A DNA stretch of 64,000 nt from Vibrio hepatarius (lineage in GTDB: Bacteria > Pseudomonadota > Gammaproteobacteria > Enterobacterales > Vibrionaceae): the NCBI RefSeq assembly GCF_001274785.1, contig NZ_LHPI01000008.1:124001-188000 (forward strand), given 5' to 3'. The notes under the pieces were generated by a model, which had not been told where the DNA came from, did not search any database, and worked only from the letters and a program-made list of their open reading frames with translations. The translations under genes and the position numbers were made by a program. Below are positions 10,962-21,639 of this stretch, in pieces (position 1 is the stretch's first letter; every line of letters starts with the position of its first letter).

Positions 10962-10974
10962 AATAATCTTATTT

Positions 10975-11892
10975 TTACGCGATAACCATATTTGGTTCAG
11001 CGAATGCGACTGGTGAAGGCGCGTCTTCTTCGAATGTTACCCATTCCCAAGCTTCTTGATCCGCAAGAACGGCACGAAGTAGCTGGTTGTTCAGGCCGTG
11101 ACCAGACTTGAATGCGCGGAATTCACCGATAATTGGGTGACCACACATGTAAAGGTCACCAATTGCATCCAATACTTTGTGAGTCACGAATTCGTTTTCG
11201 AAACGAAGACCTTCTTCATTCAGGATACGGTAGTCATCCAGTACGATTGCGTTATCAAAGCTACCGCCTAGAACAAGGTTCTGTGACTGTAAGTGCTCGA
11301 TATCACGCATAAAACCAAACGTACGTGCACGTGAAATTTCTTTCACAAAACCTTGTGAAGAGAAATCAAACACAAGGTGCTGCTCGTCTGATTCGATCGC
11401 TGGGTGGTTAAATTCGATCTCAAAATCCATACGGAAACCGTTGTAAGGCACAAGCTCTGCCCACTTATCGCCATCTTCGAAGCGAACTGGTTTCTTAATA
11501 CGGATGAAACGCTTAAGCGCATTTTGTTCTTCAATGCCCGCTTGTTGCAGCAGGAATACAAATGGACTAGCACTGCCGTCCATAATTGGGATTTCAGGTG
11601 CATCGACTTCAACAATGATGTTGTCGATACCCATACCCGCAAGCGCAGCATTAAGGTGCTCAACCGTTGAGATACGAATACCTTCGTCATTTACTAGTGC
11701 TGTACACAGCATAGTATCGCGAACAGATAAAGCGTCTGCAGGAAAATCTACTGGTGGGTTCATATCGGTACGACGATAGATAACTCCAGTATTTGCAGCA
11801 GCCGGGCGAAGAGTAAGCGTGACTTTACGACCAGAGTGGAGACCCACACCAGTTGTTTTCACCATTTCTTTCAGAGTACGTTGTCTGATCAT
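10975..11892 (-). CDS. lpxC: UDP-3-O-acyl-N-acetylglucosamine deacetylase
   Basis: A 305-residue zinc amidase catalysing the committed step of lipid A synthesis in the cytoplasm. Zinc ligands are His79 ([10 protein letters not shown]), His238 and Asp242 (HKVLDAIGD). His265 (FKSGHGLNN) is the catalytic histidine. These have the same numbering as E. coli LpxC. It ends the dcw cluster, 101 bases after ftsZ, and has a probable promoter of its own in that gap. In E. coli the protein is degraded by FtsH through a C-terminal tail. The tail here ends AEPNMVIA, so regulated proteolysis is possible but not shown. Confidence 0.98.
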   Translation of the reverse strand: MIRQRTLKEMVKTTGVGLHSGRKVTLTLRPAAANTGVIYRRTDMNPPVDFPADALSVRDTMLCTALVNDEGIRISTVEHLNAALAGMGIDNIIVEVDAPEIPIMDGSASPFVFLLQQAGIEEQNALKRFIRIKKPVRFEDGDKWAELVPYNGFRMDFEIEFNHPAIESDEQHLVFDFSSQGFVKEISRARTFGFMRDIEHLQSQNLVLGGSFDNAIVLDDYRILNEEGLRFENEFVTHKVLDAIGDLYMCGHPIIGEFRAFKSGHGLNNQLLRAVLADQEAWEWVTFEEDAPSPVAFAEPNMVIA

Positions 11893-11920
11893 CTACTTTG
11901 CCTCAGTAAATTGCTACAAA

Positions 11921-11949
11921 TCACAGTCGATATGCAATATCGACTGTGA
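11921..11949 (-). other. 13-bp perfect hairpin between ftsZ and lpxC
   Basis: Arms tcacagtcgatat (11921-11933) and atatcgactgtga (11937-11949) are perfectly complementary around a 3-base loop. On the minus strand it is followed only by TTTG, so it is at best a weak terminator for ftsZ transcripts. The predicted lpxC start point lies inside it, so only read-through RNA would hold the full stem. Confidence 0.7.
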
Positions 11950-11977
11950 ATCCTACCACAATTTTGAACAGTGTCAA
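11950..11977 (-). promoter_or_regulatory. Probable lpxC promoter
   Basis: TTGACA (minus strand, 11972-11977), a 16-bp spacer and TAGGAT (11950-11955), placed 58 bases upstream of the lpxC ATG. Confidence 0.6.
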
Positions 11978-11993
11978 ATTGTGTGCTTTTTAA

Positions 11994-13229
11994 TTAATCA
12001 GCCTGACGACGTAAGAATGCAGGGATATCTAAGTAGCCGCTTTCTTTGTCTGCTTTAGGAGCCGCGCTTTGACCTGCTCCCGAGCTTGTCGGTGTTGTCG
12101 TCGTTTGCTGAGTTGCCGGTTGAGGTTTCTCATGCAAAGTTGGTGCCGGTTTCTCTTCCACTTTGTTTACGCTAACTTGAGGAGCTGGCGCTGCTTGTGG
12201 TTGAGTCTGTGGCTGAGCGACAGGAGCAACCTTCGCTTTACCACCCGCTACCAATGTAATATCAGGCTTTTTCTCGTTACCGATACCAGTTGCTACAACT
12301 GTTACGCGAATTTCATCCGCCATATCTGGGTCTAGAGAAGTACCAATTACCACTGTTGCATTGTCAGACGCGAATGCTTTCACTGTATTACCTACAGTTT
12401 CGAATTCATCCAGACGCATATCTAAACCAGCAGTAATGTTAACAAGCACACCGCGAGCACCCGCTAGATCAATATCTTCTAGCAGTGGGCTAGAAATTGC
12501 CATTTCTGCCGCTTCTTCAGCTCGGTCTTCGCCTTTCGCTACGCCACTACCCATCATCGCGTGACCCATTTCTGACATCACGGTTCTTACGTCCGCAAAG
12601 TCGACGTTGATCATGCCTGGGCGAGTGATTAGCTCGGCAATACCTTGAACTGCATTTTTAAGTACATCGTTCGCGCTTGCAAAAGCTTCTAGTAAAGTGA
12701 TGCCGCGGCCAAGTACTTTGAGTAGCTTTTCGTTTGGAATGGTAATCAAAGAGTCAACGTGCTTAGACAGCTCTTCAATACCTTGCTCAGCGAAAGCTAA
12801 ACGTTTTTTACCTTCAAAGCTAAATGGCTTCGTCACTACAGCGACAGTAAGAATGCCCAGCTCTTTTGCTACTTCTGCAATCACAGGAGCAGCACCAGTA
12901 CCTGTACCGCCGCCCATACCAGCTGCGATAAACACCATATCGGCGCCGTTTAGCTCTTCTTTAATTTGATCGCGGTTTTCGAGAGCAGCGTCACGTCCTA
13001 CTTGAGGATTCGCGCCAGCACCAAGACCTTTAGTGATATCACCACCAATTTGAATCACACTGTTTACGCTTGTTTTACGAAGTGCTTGCGCATCAGTGTT
13101 AATGCTGATGAATTCCACACCTTCGATGGATTCACGCACCATGTGTTCAACGGCGTTGCCGCCACCGCCACCAACTCCAACGACTTTGATTACCGCATCG
13201 TCAGACATTTCCATCATCGGTTCAAACAT
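11994..13229 (-). CDS. ftsZ: Cell division protein FtsZ
   Basis: A 411-residue tubulin-like GTPase that polymerises into the Z ring at mid-cell. The GTP signature GGGTGTG lies at residues 106-112, with upstream [13 protein letters not shown] at about 18-30. The polymerising core runs to about residue 317. A proline/threonine/glutamine-rich linker of about 80 residues follows, longer than in E. coli (383 residues in total). The conserved C-terminal peptide [12 protein letters not shown] binds FtsA, ZipA and related partners. It follows ftsA by 30 bases in the dcw cluster. Confidence 0.98.
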   Translation of the reverse strand: MFEPMMEMSDDAVIKVVGVGGGGGNAVEHMVRESIEGVEFISINTDAQALRKTSVNSVIQIGGDITKGLGAGANPQVGRDAALENRDQIKEELNGADMVFIAAGMGGGTGTGAAPVIAEVAKELGILTVAVVTKPFSFEGKKRLAFAEQGIEELSKHVDSLITIPNEKLLKVLGRGITLLEAFASANDVLKNAVQGIAELITRPGMINVDFADVRTVMSEMGHAMMGSGVAKGEDRAEEAAEMAISSPLLEDIDLAGARGVLVNITAGLDMRLDEFETVGNTVKAFASDNATVVIGTSLDPDMADEIRVTVVATGIGNEKKPDITLVAGGKAKVAPVAQPQTQPQAAPAPQVSVNKVEEKPAPTLHEKPQPATQQTTTTPTSSGAGQSAAPKADKESGYLDIPAFLRRQAD

Positions 13230-13259
13230 GTGTTATCTCCGTTTTTCCTGCTGCTCAGG

Positions 13260-14522
13260 TTAAAACTCTTTCTGTATCCAATTGCGCAAGCGCCCAAATA
13301 AACTAGTCACTGAAGAACGAGTTGGCTCGTTGTATTCCGTTTCTTCGTTAATTTGGCTATCACGTGCGTAATGGAGTAAACCAACTGCCGTAGAATGATA
13401 CGGCTCTTTTACGTAATCTGTTAAGCCGCTAACCTCTAGTGGCTTGCCGACTCTAACTTGGTTGCGGAAAACGCGTTCCGCACACTCTACCAAACCTTCA
13501 ATTTGTGCTGCACCACCAGTGAGAACAACACCAGCCGCTAAATGATGCTTGATACCCTCATCACGTAGCTTCTCTTGAACAGTATCGATAGTTTGGTTAA
13601 CTAACCCCATAAGCTCAGTATAACGAGGCTCAATCACTTCAGACAATGTCTGTCTTTGTAAGCTTCTCGATGGTCGCCCACCAACACTTGGGACGTTAAC
13701 CGTATCGTCCTTGCTGACTAGCTCACTAAGAGCGCAGCCATATTTTACTTTAATCTCTTCCGCGTCACTAACTGGCGTACCAAAAGCAAATGCGATATCG
13801 CTGGTTACTGCATTACCAGCATAAGAGAACACTTCTGTGTGACGAAGTGCGCCACCAGTCCAAATGGACACATCCATCGTACCAGCACCGATATCGACCA
13901 CACATACACCTAGCTCACGTTCATCTTCAGTAATCACTGCGTTACTAGCGGCTAAGCCAGAGTAAACCAAATGTTCAACCTTAAGCCCACAACGCTCTAC
14001 GGCTTTTATGATGTTTCTCGCCATATCATTGTGGCAAGAGATAAGGTGCACGCTAACTTCCATACGTACACCTGATAAACCTAGTGGATTTTTGATACCT
14101 TCCTGGTAATCAATGGTAAATTCCTGGGGAATAACGTGCAAAATGCGCTGCTCGTCACCTATTTTAATTGACTTCGCAGTATGAATCGCACGGTCCATAT
14201 CTTCTTGAGAAACTTCCTCGTCAGAAATGGTTCCCATACCTTTTTCAATTCGGCTCGCAATATGGCGACCAGAAATGGAAATATACACGTTGCTGATTTG
14301 GCATTCCGCCATCAACTCCGCTTGGTCCACCGCTCGTTGAACGGACTTTACCACCGACTCTAGGTCGTTCACGCCACCTTTATCCATCCCGCGAGATGGG
14401 CTGCTACCGGCACCAATAATATTGATTTGACCATCAGGCAAAACTTCGCCTACTAGAGCCGATACGGTCGCAGTGCCTATATCAAGACCAACAATAATGT
14501 TGTCATCAGCGGTCTTAGTCAT
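13260..14522 (-). CDS. ftsA: Cell division protein FtsA
   Basis: A 420-residue actin-like ATPase that tethers FtsZ to the membrane and recruits later division proteins. The N-terminal nucleotide motif is VGLDIGTATVSALVGE. A second phosphate-binding segment, VVDIGAGTMDVSIW, lies near residue 210, and LTGGAAQIEG near 335. The last 15 residues (LFGRLRNWIQKEF) form the amphipathic membrane-targeting helix. Length equals E. coli FtsA (420). Its start overlaps the end of ftsQ by 8 bases, indicating translational coupling. Confidence 0.98.
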   Translation of the reverse strand: MTKTADDNIIVGLDIGTATVSALVGEVLPDGQINIIGAGSSPSRGMDKGGVNDLESVVKSVQRAVDQAELMAECQISNVYISISGRHIASRIEKGMGTISDEEVSQEDMDRAIHTAKSIKIGDEQRILHVIPQEFTIDYQEGIKNPLGLSGVRMEVSVHLISCHNDMARNIIKAVERCGLKVEHLVYSGLAASNAVITEDERELGVCVVDIGAGTMDVSIWTGGALRHTEVFSYAGNAVTSDIAFAFGTPVSDAEEIKVKYGCALSELVSKDDTVNVPSVGGRPSRSLQRQTLSEVIEPRYTELMGLVNQTIDTVQEKLRDEGIKHHLAAGVVLTGGAAQIEGLVECAERVFRNQVRVGKPLEVSGLTDYVKEPYHSTAVGLLHYARDSQINEETEYNEPTRSSVTSLFGRLRNWIQKEF

Positions 14523-15297
14523 CTGTGTTCTCTTGTTCTAACTCTTGTTGAGGAAACCATCCTATTGAGGCTCCCGTATCATACCTGAGGTCGATGTAAC
14601 TCACCCGCTCGGTGGTACTACCTAAATTCTTATATAAAGCAAAGAAGCGTTCGATACGCTCCTCTAATGATTCTTTGCCTAACTCAAGGCGAATGCCGTT
14701 ATCCAGGATAATTTGCCAAGCACGTCTATCATTGAGCACTAATGAGGAGATCGATAAGCCTATCGCCTCAAATTTGTGCTCCAAGTCACGCCAAACCGTC
14801 AGAACTTCTTGGGTTGTCCCGTCTGGCCCGTACAATTTGACATGCTCTTCTTCCAATTCACCGATATCGCCATTAAATATCTCGCCCGTAGCGTTCAGCA
14901 AAGCATTACCATTCCAGATGGCTTCCGCTTGATGCTCGGTCAAAAAAACTTTAACGGTGTCTGGCCATTGCTTGCGAATGGACGCATGCGCCACCCAAGG
15001 GATCGACTCGGCTACTTTTTGCAATACGCTCACGTCTTGCGACATAAAAGTGCCAACGTGCTCTAAACGTGCAAACGCGCTCTGAACATCATTAGCTGAC
15101 ACGTAGTGCAAATCACCCTGAAGTACGATTTTGGACAGTGGGAGACGTTGATCATCCCACATCCATGAAATTGTTGAGTGTAGGAGTGAGCCTATCAACA
15201 ACAAAACCACCAGCAAAAAGCAGCCTCCGACAGCATGCTCTCTTACTAGTGGATTAGAAGTAAAACGAGGGCCTTCATTAAAAGCACTTTTAATCAA
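14515..15297 (-). CDS. ftsQ: Cell division protein FtsQ
   Basis: A 260-residue bitopic division protein. A short cytoplasmic N-terminus is followed by a membrane segment at about residues 26-46 (GGCFLLVVLLLIGSLL). A periplasmic POTRA domain follows (LSKIVLQGDLHYVSANDVQSA), then the beta domain that binds FtsB/FtsL. The frame opens with a TTG start at 15295-15297 and has no usable in-frame ATG upstream. Two very small ORFs lead into this start. A sigma-70 promoter lies about 90 bp upstream. The gene for D-Ala-D-Ala ligase, which precedes ftsQ in E. coli, is missing. Confidence 0.93.
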   Translation of the reverse strand: MIKSAFNEGPRFTSNPLVREHAVGGCFLLVVLLLIGSLLHSTISWMWDDQRLPLSKIVLQGDLHYVSANDVQSAFARLEHVGTFMSQDVSVLQKVAESIPWVAHASIRKQWPDTVKVFLTEHQAEAIWNGNALLNATGEIFNGDIGELEEEHVKLYGPDGTTQEVLTVWRDLEHKFEAIGLSISSLVLNDRRAWQIILDNGIRLELGKESLEERIERFFALYKNLGSTTERVSYIDLRYDTGASIGWFPQQELEQENTDD

Positions 15298-15315
15298 AGT
15301 CCATTTTCCTTGCCA

Positions 15316-15366
15316 TTAGCTCGTAAACCTATCTCTAATCTCACACTCGTATCGGAGGAAAAGCAT
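15316..15366 (-). CDS. Possible 16-codon leader ORF before ftsQ
   Basis: ATG at 15364-15366 opens a 16-codon frame (MLFLRYECEIRDRFTS) after a strong GGAGG with 9-base spacing. Its stop overlaps the ATG of a second, 8-codon frame (15290-15316, TAATG), whose own stop overlaps the TTG start of ftsQ. Whether it is translated is unknown. The arrangement suggests coupling into ftsQ. It has no recognisable family. Confidence 0.3.
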   Translation of the reverse strand: MLFLRYECEIRDRFTS

Positions 15367-15382
15367 TGACTTTAACCTCCGG

Positions 15383-15410
15383 ATTATACTGGTGAGATCG
15401 AAAGTATCAA
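15383..15410 (-). promoter_or_regulatory. Probable ftsQ promoter
   Basis: TTGATA (minus strand, 15405-15410), a 16-bp spacer and a perfect TATAAT (15383-15388). Transcripts from it would begin at or just after the GGAGG of the small leader ORF, so RNA reading through from murC and RNA starting here would differ in whether that ORF is translated. Confidence 0.65.
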
Positions 15411-15480
15411 ACACAGAAATTGAGAAATCCGCACTTAGTATGCAATAAGTGTGTTAATTTCCCAAAATCCTGACTTTGAG

Positions 15481-16941
15481 TTACGCCTTGCGCATCTTAT
15501 CGATATTTAACTCAAAAGCCGCCAGCTGTTTTGCCACTTTACCAACATCGCCAGCACCTTGTGTAAGTACAAGATCACCATCTTGTAAAACATTTGCGAG
15601 AACAGACGGTAATGACTTGCTATCAGGAACAAAGATTGGGTCCAATTTACCGCGTCCGCGGATAGTGCGACATAGTGCTCGACCATCAGCTCCCGGAATT
15701 GCTTTTTCACCCGCCGCGTAGACATCCAACATGATAAGCACGTCGACTTGGTCCAGTACATTGGCAAAGTCATCATACAAATCACGAGTACGGCTGTATC
15801 GGTGAGGTTGGAAAATCATCACCAAACGCTTGTCCGCCCAACCATTGCGCGCAGCTTGAATAGTCACGTCGACTTCTGTTGGGTGGTGACCGTAATCATC
15901 CACTAACATCACTTGGCCGTTACCCGTATCAAACTCACCAAGGTGGTCAAAACGGCGACCTGTACCTTGAGTACCCGCCATAGCACGTAGAATCGCTTCG
16001 TCAGAAATATCATCTTCAGTCGCAACAGCAATCGCCGCAGAAGCATTCAACGCATTGTGACGACCCGGGATATTCAATGTGATATCGAGGTCAGCTTTGT
16101 CTTTACGAATAACAGTAAATTTACCTTGTTGGCCTTCTTGGCGGTAATTTGTAATACGAACGTCTGCATCTTCAGAAAAACCGTAGGTAATAACCTGACG
16201 GCTGACTTGTGGAATCAGTTCACGTACCACAGGATCGTCGACACACATGATCGCCTGACCGTAAAACGGCAGGTTATGTAGGAAATCGATGAAAGTTTGT
16301 TTGAGCGTCTCGAAGTCTCCGCCATAGGTGTCCATATGGTCCGCTTCGATGTTGGTAACAATGCTCACCATAGGCTGAAGATGAAGGAAAGACGCATCGC
16401 TTTCGTCTGCTTCAGCAATCAAAATACGGCTAGAGCCCAAACGAGCATTCGTGCCTGCGCTCTTCACCAAGCCACCGTTAACAAACGTTGGATCAAGACC
16501 AGCTTCTGAATAAATTTGTGTGACCAATGCGGTTGTGGTGGTTTTACCGTGCGTACCTGCAACGGCAATACCGTGACGGAATCGCATCAGTTCCGCGAGC
16601 ATTTCTGCGCGTCGAACAACCGGCGTTCTTGCTGCGCGCGCCGCTTTAATCTCAGGGTTGTTTTCATTGATCGCTGTTGAGACAACAACAACGCTCGCTT
16701 GCGCGACGTTTTGCTCTTGGTGGCCGATGTAAACTGTTGCGCCCTTTTCAACTAAGCGTTGAGTCACTGGGTTTTCAGCAATATCAGAGCCCGTGATTTG
16801 GTAGCCTTCGTTTAGCAGGACTTCGGCGATACCGCTCATACCCGCGCCACCGATGCCGATAAAGTGAATGCATTTAACACGGCGCATTTCCGGCACCATC
16901 GCTCTAATTTGAGCCAAATCTTGTGTATGTTGAACAGTCAT
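15481..16941 (-). CDS. murC: UDP-N-acetylmuramate--L-alanine ligase
   Basis: A 486-residue cytoplasmic ligase adding the first amino acid of the peptidoglycan stem peptide. The N-terminal UDP-binding loop is [15 protein letters not shown] (about residues 26-40). The ATP P-loop is [11 protein letters not shown] (about 124-134). A Mur ligase C-terminal domain contains [10 protein letters not shown] and FQPHRYSRT. Length is close to E. coli (491). It follows murG by 12 bases. The 183-bp gap after it, where ddlB lies in E. coli, contains only promoter and tiny ORFs. Confidence 0.98.
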   Translation of the reverse strand: MTVQHTQDLAQIRAMVPEMRRVKCIHFIGIGGAGMSGIAEVLLNEGYQITGSDIAENPVTQRLVEKGATVYIGHQEQNVAQASVVVVSTAINENNPEIKAARAARTPVVRRAEMLAELMRFRHGIAVAGTHGKTTTTALVTQIYSEAGLDPTFVNGGLVKSAGTNARLGSSRILIAEADESDASFLHLQPMVSIVTNIEADHMDTYGGDFETLKQTFIDFLHNLPFYGQAIMCVDDPVVRELIPQVSRQVITYGFSEDADVRITNYRQEGQQGKFTVIRKDKADLDITLNIPGRHNALNASAAIAVATEDDISDEAILRAMAGTQGTGRRFDHLGEFDTGNGQVMLVDDYGHHPTEVDVTIQAARNGWADKRLVMIFQPHRYSRTRDLYDDFANVLDQVDVLIMLDVYAAGEKAIPGADGRALCRTIRGRGKLDPIFVPDSKSLPSVLANVLQDGDLVLTQGAGDVGKVAKQLAAFELNIDKMRKA

Positions 16942-16953
16942 TAATGTTTCTCG

Positions 16954-18015
16954 TTATTTTGTAAGCTCGATAATCGCATCGGCAACAACTTGATCCGCGT
17001 CGAGTTTAGCCGCTTGACGAGCTTTGCTCGCCATCGTCATTAACGCCGGACGGTCTAGTGCCTGAATGGCCGTTGCTAGCTTTTCTGCAGTCAGCTCTGG
17101 TTGTTCGATCATTTGCGCGGCACCGCAATCAACCAGATGGTCCGCATTAAGCGCTTGCTGTCTGTCTTTGTGCATAAATGGAATAAAGATAGCGCCTACG
17201 CCAGCCGCAGACACCTCGGACACCGTTAAAGCACCCGAGCGACATACTAGTAGGTCAGCCCACTGATAAGCCGCAGCAACATCATCAATAAATTCCATTG
17301 TTTCAGCGTTAGTTACGTTTGCATCTGCGTATGCTTGCGCGACTTCTTGCTGATTATTTTTACCTGCTTGGTGACGGATTTCATACCCATCACCTAACTT
17401 AGCCATGACTTCTGGCAAAGTACGATTGAGGATTTGTGCCCCCTGACTGCCGCCCATCACCAGAATACGAATCTTATCATCTCGGTCAGCTAAGCGCTGT
17501 TCTGGAGCTGCAATCGCGACCACGTCTTCACGCACTGGGTTACCAACCACCTCTGCAGTTGGAAAAGCACCAGGGAAAGCTTGAAACACTTTCTTGGCGA
17601 TCTTAGATAACCACTGATTAGTTAGGCCAGCAACCGCATTTTGCTCGTGCAGCACCACCGGGATACCAAGACTCCACGCCGCAATTCCACCCGGTCCACT
17701 AACATAACCACCCATGCCTAATACCGCATCTGGCTTCCAGCGTTTCATATGCGCTCGCGCCTGCATGATGGCGTTGACGATTTGAAATGGTGCCTTAATT
17801 AGACGTGCAAAACCTTGACCTCGAAGACCTTTTACTTTGATAAAGTCGATCTCAATACCGTGCTTCGGCACCAAATCGGCTTCCATTCGATCTGCGGTTC
17901 CTAACCAACGGATTTGCCAACCTTGCTGCTGAAGTTTCTTGGCCACGGCAAGTCCTGGGAAAACGTGTCCCCCCGTTCCACCCGCCATAACCATCAATCT
18001 TTTATTTGTTTTCAT
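16954..18015 (-). CDS. murG: Lipid II synthase (undecaprenyl-PP-MurNAc-pentapeptide GlcNAc transferase)
   Basis: A GT-B glycosyltransferase on the cytoplasmic face of the membrane that converts lipid I to lipid II. The N-terminal [18 protein letters not shown] loop and the C-terminal [11 protein letters not shown] and [10 protein letters not shown] motifs are present. The open frame begins farther upstream, at 18066, but that extension is only the ftsW tail read in another frame. The ATG at 18013-18015 puts the glycine loop at residues 9-20 and gives 353 residues, like E. coli (355). This start overlaps the ftsW stop by 14 bases. Confidence 0.95.
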   Translation of the reverse strand: MKTNKRLMVMAGGTGGHVFPGLAVAKKLQQQGWQIRWLGTADRMEADLVPKHGIEIDFIKVKGLRGQGFARLIKAPFQIVNAIMQARAHMKRWKPDAVLGMGGYVSGPGGIAAWSLGIPVVLHEQNAVAGLTNQWLSKIAKKVFQAFPGAFPTAEVVGNPVREDVVAIAAPEQRLADRDDKIRILVMGGSQGAQILNRTLPEVMAKLGDGYEIRHQAGKNNQQEVAQAYADANVTNAETMEFIDDVAAAYQWADLLVCRSGALTVSEVSAAGVGAIFIPFMHKDRQQALNADHLVDCGAAQMIEQPELTAEKLATAIQALDRPALMTMASKARQAAKLDADQVVADAIIELTK

Positions 18016-19201
18016 CTGCATCTTTCTGTTCTTGTTCGACGCCTTCGTCTTGGAGTCGGCATTCATGGTCTATGCGCAATAATATCGATACCGCGACAGA
18101 CATGATGATTAAACTGGAACCACCGTAACTGATCAGTGGCAATGTCAGACCTTTGGTTGGCACCATACCAGACGCCGCACCAACGTTGACCAAAGTCTGA
18201 AATGCGAACCAGATACCGATACCGAACGCGAGGTAACCACCAAATAATTGGTCGTGTTCAAACGCCTTCCTACCGATCAAAATGGCTTTAATCACCAGAC
18301 TAAAAATTAATACCAGCGCCAATACCACGCCAACAAAACCGAGTTCTTCAGCCAGTACTGCAAAAACGAAATCGGTGTGTGCTTCTGGTAAGTATTCGAG
18401 TTTTTGAATCGAGTTACCTAACCCCTGACCGAACCACTCGCCGCGACCAAACGCCATCAGTGACTGAGTCAACTGGTAGCCGCTACCAAACGGGTCGTCC
18501 CAAGGGTCAAGAAAGGAAGTAACACGACGCCAACGGTAGGGTTCAAAATAGATAAGCGCCGATACTGCGCTTAAGCCCACCACCATTAAGGCTAGGAATT
18601 GGGTCAACTTAGCACCGGCGATAAATAACATACCAAAGAGCGTCACCAGCATCACGACCACAGTACCTAAGTCCGGTTGCAGTAAGAGCAAGAGTGCTAG
18701 GGTTGCGAATACAATGATTGGTTTAATAAAGCCACCAAAGAAACTCGACCTCACTTCTTCACTTTTACGCACCAAATAACCGGACATAAAGATAAACAGC
18801 GATAGCTTTGCCACCTCGGCTGGCTGCAAGTTGAACAGTCCCAACGGAATCCACCGTGATGCACCGTTCACCGATTTACCAGCCACCAACACGATGAACA
18901 GTAAACCCACAGAGATCAGCAGCAGCCACATGCTGTATTGGAACCAACGCCTAAGCGGGATTTGTAGTACTAATGACGAGACGCCAATCGCGAGAATTAA
19001 GAACACCGCGTGGCGAAACATAAAGTGAAACGGCTGGTCGGTTAAACGAGAACTGATCGGAAACGATGCAGACGTCACCATCACTAGTCCCATCAGCATC
19101 AGGCCTAGTGAAATCCATACGAGTTGTCTGTCATAGAGCGCACTCGGTGAAGGTGTGGTTACCCAACGTTTTACGCTGTCAAATAGGTTCTGTAAGTACA
19201 T
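18002..19201 (-). CDS. ftsW: Septal peptidoglycan polymerase FtsW (SEDS family)
   Basis: A 399-residue membrane protein of ten predicted transmembrane helices. SEDS proteins polymerise glycan strands from lipid II, and FtsW works with FtsI at the septum. Visible family segments include [17 protein letters not shown] (about residues 110-128), QPDLGTVVV, and the C-terminal [17 protein letters not shown]. The soluble N-terminus and the charged C-terminal tail are short. It lies in the dcw cluster 14 bases after murD and overlaps murG. Confidence 0.97.
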   Translation of the reverse strand: MYLQNLFDSVKRWVTTPSPSALYDRQLVWISLGLMLMGLVMVTSASFPISSRLTDQPFHFMFRHAVFLILAIGVSSLVLQIPLRRWFQYSMWLLLISVGLLFIVLVAGKSVNGASRWIPLGLFNLQPAEVAKLSLFIFMSGYLVRKSEEVRSSFFGGFIKPIIVFATLALLLLLQPDLGTVVVMLVTLFGMLFIAGAKLTQFLALMVVGLSAVSALIYFEPYRWRRVTSFLDPWDDPFGSGYQLTQSLMAFGRGEWFGQGLGNSIQKLEYLPEAHTDFVFAVLAEELGFVGVVLALVLIFSLVIKAILIGRKAFEHDQLFGGYLAFGIGIWFAFQTLVNVGAASGMVPTKGLTLPLISYGGSSLIIMSVAVSILLRIDHECRLQDEGVEQEQKDADENK

Positions 19202-19215
19202 AGTTTCCGATTAGA

Positions 19216-20541
19216 TTAAGCGTAAACCTTCGCGAGTTCAGTAAATGCGTCGCCACGAGCCATAAAGTTGCTAAACTGGTCAAAGCTCGCACAAGCAGGA
19301 GACAGTAACACCATATCGCCATTTTCCAATTGCGGCGCCAACCATTCGATGATCTCACTCATGGTATCAAAACGTTTCGCACTGCTGTGTAGTAGCATAA
19401 ACTGCTCGGCATCCTCACCAAAACAGCACAGCTGTAAGTTCAACTTGGCAAATACGGGGGACAACTCAGAAAAGTCTGCGCCTTTACCCACTCCGCCCAC
19501 CAGTAAATAGAGTTTGCCCTGCAGCGAAATGCCAGATAACGCCGCGAGTGTACTCGCAACATTGGTAGCTTTGGAGTCGTTGACCCACTTTACCCCACGA
19601 TTATCAGCAACAACCTGACACCGGTGTGTCAGACCGCTGTAAGACTTAAGTGCATCTAAACCCTGAGTAAAATCGATCCCGGCTTCAGACAGTAATGCCA
19701 GCACAACCAACACATTCGCGATATTGTGTCGACCAACCATCGCCAACTCATCACAGGCAAGAATGGCTTCGCCATCACGACAGATGAACTCCCGGTCTTG
19801 TTTTAACTTGAGACTAAACCGCGTATCTGAAGAGAGGCTAAACTCGACTAACTTACCGCTAATCTGGTCAGGGTAAGTCGCTTTATCATCAGCGTTAACC
19901 ACGCATGAATCCGCGTGTTGGAAAATACGCAATTTGGCTTGGCGATAATCCTCCATGCCGTCGTAGCGGTCCATGTGGTCTTCAGATAGGTTGAGAAAAG
20001 CGGCTGCGGTCAGTTTAAGCGACGAAGTGGTTTCTAGTTGAAAGCTCGACAATTCGAGCACGTAAAGGTCGGCATCTTGATCAAGTAAATCCAGCGCTGG
20101 CACACCGATATTGCCGCCTACACCAACTTTCAGTCCAGACGCTTTTGCGACCACACCCGTCAAGTCGGTAACCGTACTCTTACCGTTTGATCCCGTAATA
20201 GCGATAACGGGTTTATCGACTTGCCAAGCAAACAGTTCGATATCACCGACAACGGGAATATCTGCGCGCAACACTTGCTGAATTTCAGGGGTAGCAAGCG
20301 CGATACCTGGGTTAGTGACAACCAGATCGGCGGCGAGTAACCAATCGAGATTCCAGCTGCCAGAGTGCAGTTCTACCCCTTCCGGTAATTCATCTTTACC
20401 TGGTGGATTCGCGCGAGTGTCGATAACTTTGATCGTTAAATCTTGAGGCAATTTCGCAAGGTATTTAACGACAGAGAGCCCGGTAATACCGAGCCCTACT
20501 ACGACGACACTATGAATATCTTGCCAACGATTCATGGTCAT
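19216..20541 (-). CDS. murD: UDP-N-acetylmuramoyl-L-alanine--D-glutamate ligase
   Basis: A 441-residue Mur ligase adding D-glutamate to the stem peptide. The N-terminal nucleotide-sugar fold begins [17 protein letters not shown] (about residues 12-28). The ATP loop [13 protein letters not shown] is near residue 115. Domain 3 carries [13 protein letters not shown], and a typical C-terminal [10 protein letters not shown] motif follows. The first ATG is used here. A second ATG two codons later is equally possible (MNRW). Length matches E. coli (438). It is 15 bases after mraY. Confidence 0.97.
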   Translation of the reverse strand: MTMNRWQDIHSVVVVGLGITGLSVVKYLAKLPQDLTIKVIDTRANPPGKDELPEGVELHSGSWNLDWLLAADLVVTNPGIALATPEIQQVLRADIPVVGDIELFAWQVDKPVIAITGSNGKSTVTDLTGVVAKASGLKVGVGGNIGVPALDLLDQDADLYVLELSSFQLETTSSLKLTAAAFLNLSEDHMDRYDGMEDYRQAKLRIFQHADSCVVNADDKATYPDQISGKLVEFSLSSDTRFSLKLKQDREFICRDGEAILACDELAMVGRHNIANVLVVLALLSEAGIDFTQGLDALKSYSGLTHRCQVVADNRGVKWVNDSKATNVASTLAALSGISLQGKLYLLVGGVGKGADFSELSPVFAKLNLQLCCFGEDAEQFMLLHSSAKRFDTMSEIIEWLAPQLENGDMVLLSPACASFDQFSNFMARGDAFTELAKVYA

Positions 20542-20556
20542 AAAATAACTGTATCC

Positions 20557-21639
20557 TTAACGTACTTTTAGCGTCGCTAAACCGATCAGAACAAGAACGA
20601 TGGAAATGATCCAAAAACGCACGATAACACGTGGTTCTGGCCAACCTTTCAGTTCATAGTGATGGTGAATCGGTGCCATGCGGAAAATGCGTTGTCCACG
20701 CAACTTGTACGAACCCACCTGTAAAATCACCGACAGTGTTTCCATCACGAACACGCCGCCCATGATCACCAAAACAAATTCCTGACGAACCAATACTGCA
20801 ATCGTACCGAGCGCACCGCCGAGTGCCAACGAGCCAACATCGCCCATAAACACTTGAGCTGGGTAAGTGTTAAACCAGAGGAAGCCTAAACCGGCACCAA
20901 CGATTGCCGTACACACCACCACAAGCTCTGATGCTTGCGGTACATACGGAATGTGTAGGTAATTTGCAAAGTTAACGTTACCCGTCGCCCATGCGATCGC
21001 GGCAAAACCCGCTGAAACCAACACAGTAGGCATGATGGCCAAACCGTCTAGGCCATCGGTTAAGTTAACCGCGTTGCTGGTACCGACGATAACAAAGTAA
21101 GTCAGTACAATGTACATCAAACCAAGTTGCGGCATGATGTCTTTAAAAAACGGCACCACTAACTGCGTTGCAGCGGTATCTTTACCATGTGCATATAGAG
21201 CAAACGCCACGACTAGTGCGATCGCCGATTGCCAGAAATACTTCCAGCGTGCGATCAAACCATCGGTATTTTTGCGTACCACTTTACGATAGTCATCGAC
21301 AAAACCGACTGCGCCGTAACCGACAAGAACGGTCAGTACCGCCCATACGTATGGGTTAGACAAATCCGTCCAAAGCAACACCGTTGTCACAATCGCGGTC
21401 AGGATCATAATCCCGCCCATGGTTGGCGTACCACGTTTGCTAAAGTGAGATTCTGGGCCTTCGTTACGAACTACCTGACCAATCTGCAGCATCTGCAGGC
21501 GGCGGATCATAATCGGCCCCATCCATAACGAGATACCTAGAGCAGTTAAGACACTGACAATCGCTCGAAATGACAGGTACTCGAACAAACGGAAGAATGA
21601 AAAATATGGCTGTAGCAGCTCTGCAAGCCAAATGATCAT
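20557..21639 (-). CDS. mraY: Phospho-MurNAc-pentapeptide translocase
   Basis: A 360-residue integral membrane transferase with about ten helices that makes lipid I by moving phospho-MurNAc-pentapeptide onto undecaprenyl phosphate. Diagnostic cytoplasmic motifs are FVDDYRKV (about residues 114-121), [13 protein letters not shown] and the histidine loop [15 protein letters not shown] near residue 325. The length is identical to E. coli (360). Its ATG overlaps the stop of murF by 4 bases (ATGA type). Confidence 0.98.
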   Translation of the reverse strand: MIIWLAELLQPYFSFFRLFEYLSFRAIVSVLTALGISLWMGPIMIRRLQMLQIGQVVRNEGPESHFSKRGTPTMGGIMILTAIVTTVLLWTDLSNPYVWAVLTVLVGYGAVGFVDDYRKVVRKNTDGLIARWKYFWQSAIALVVAFALYAHGKDTAATQLVVPFFKDIMPQLGLMYIVLTYFVIVGTSNAVNLTDGLDGLAIMPTVLVSAGFAAIAWATGNVNFANYLHIPYVPQASELVVVCTAIVGAGLGFLWFNTYPAQVFMGDVGSLALGGALGTIAVLVRQEFVLVIMGGVFVMETLSVILQVGSYKLRGQRIFRMAPIHHHYELKGWPEPRVIVRFWIISIVLVLIGLATLKVR

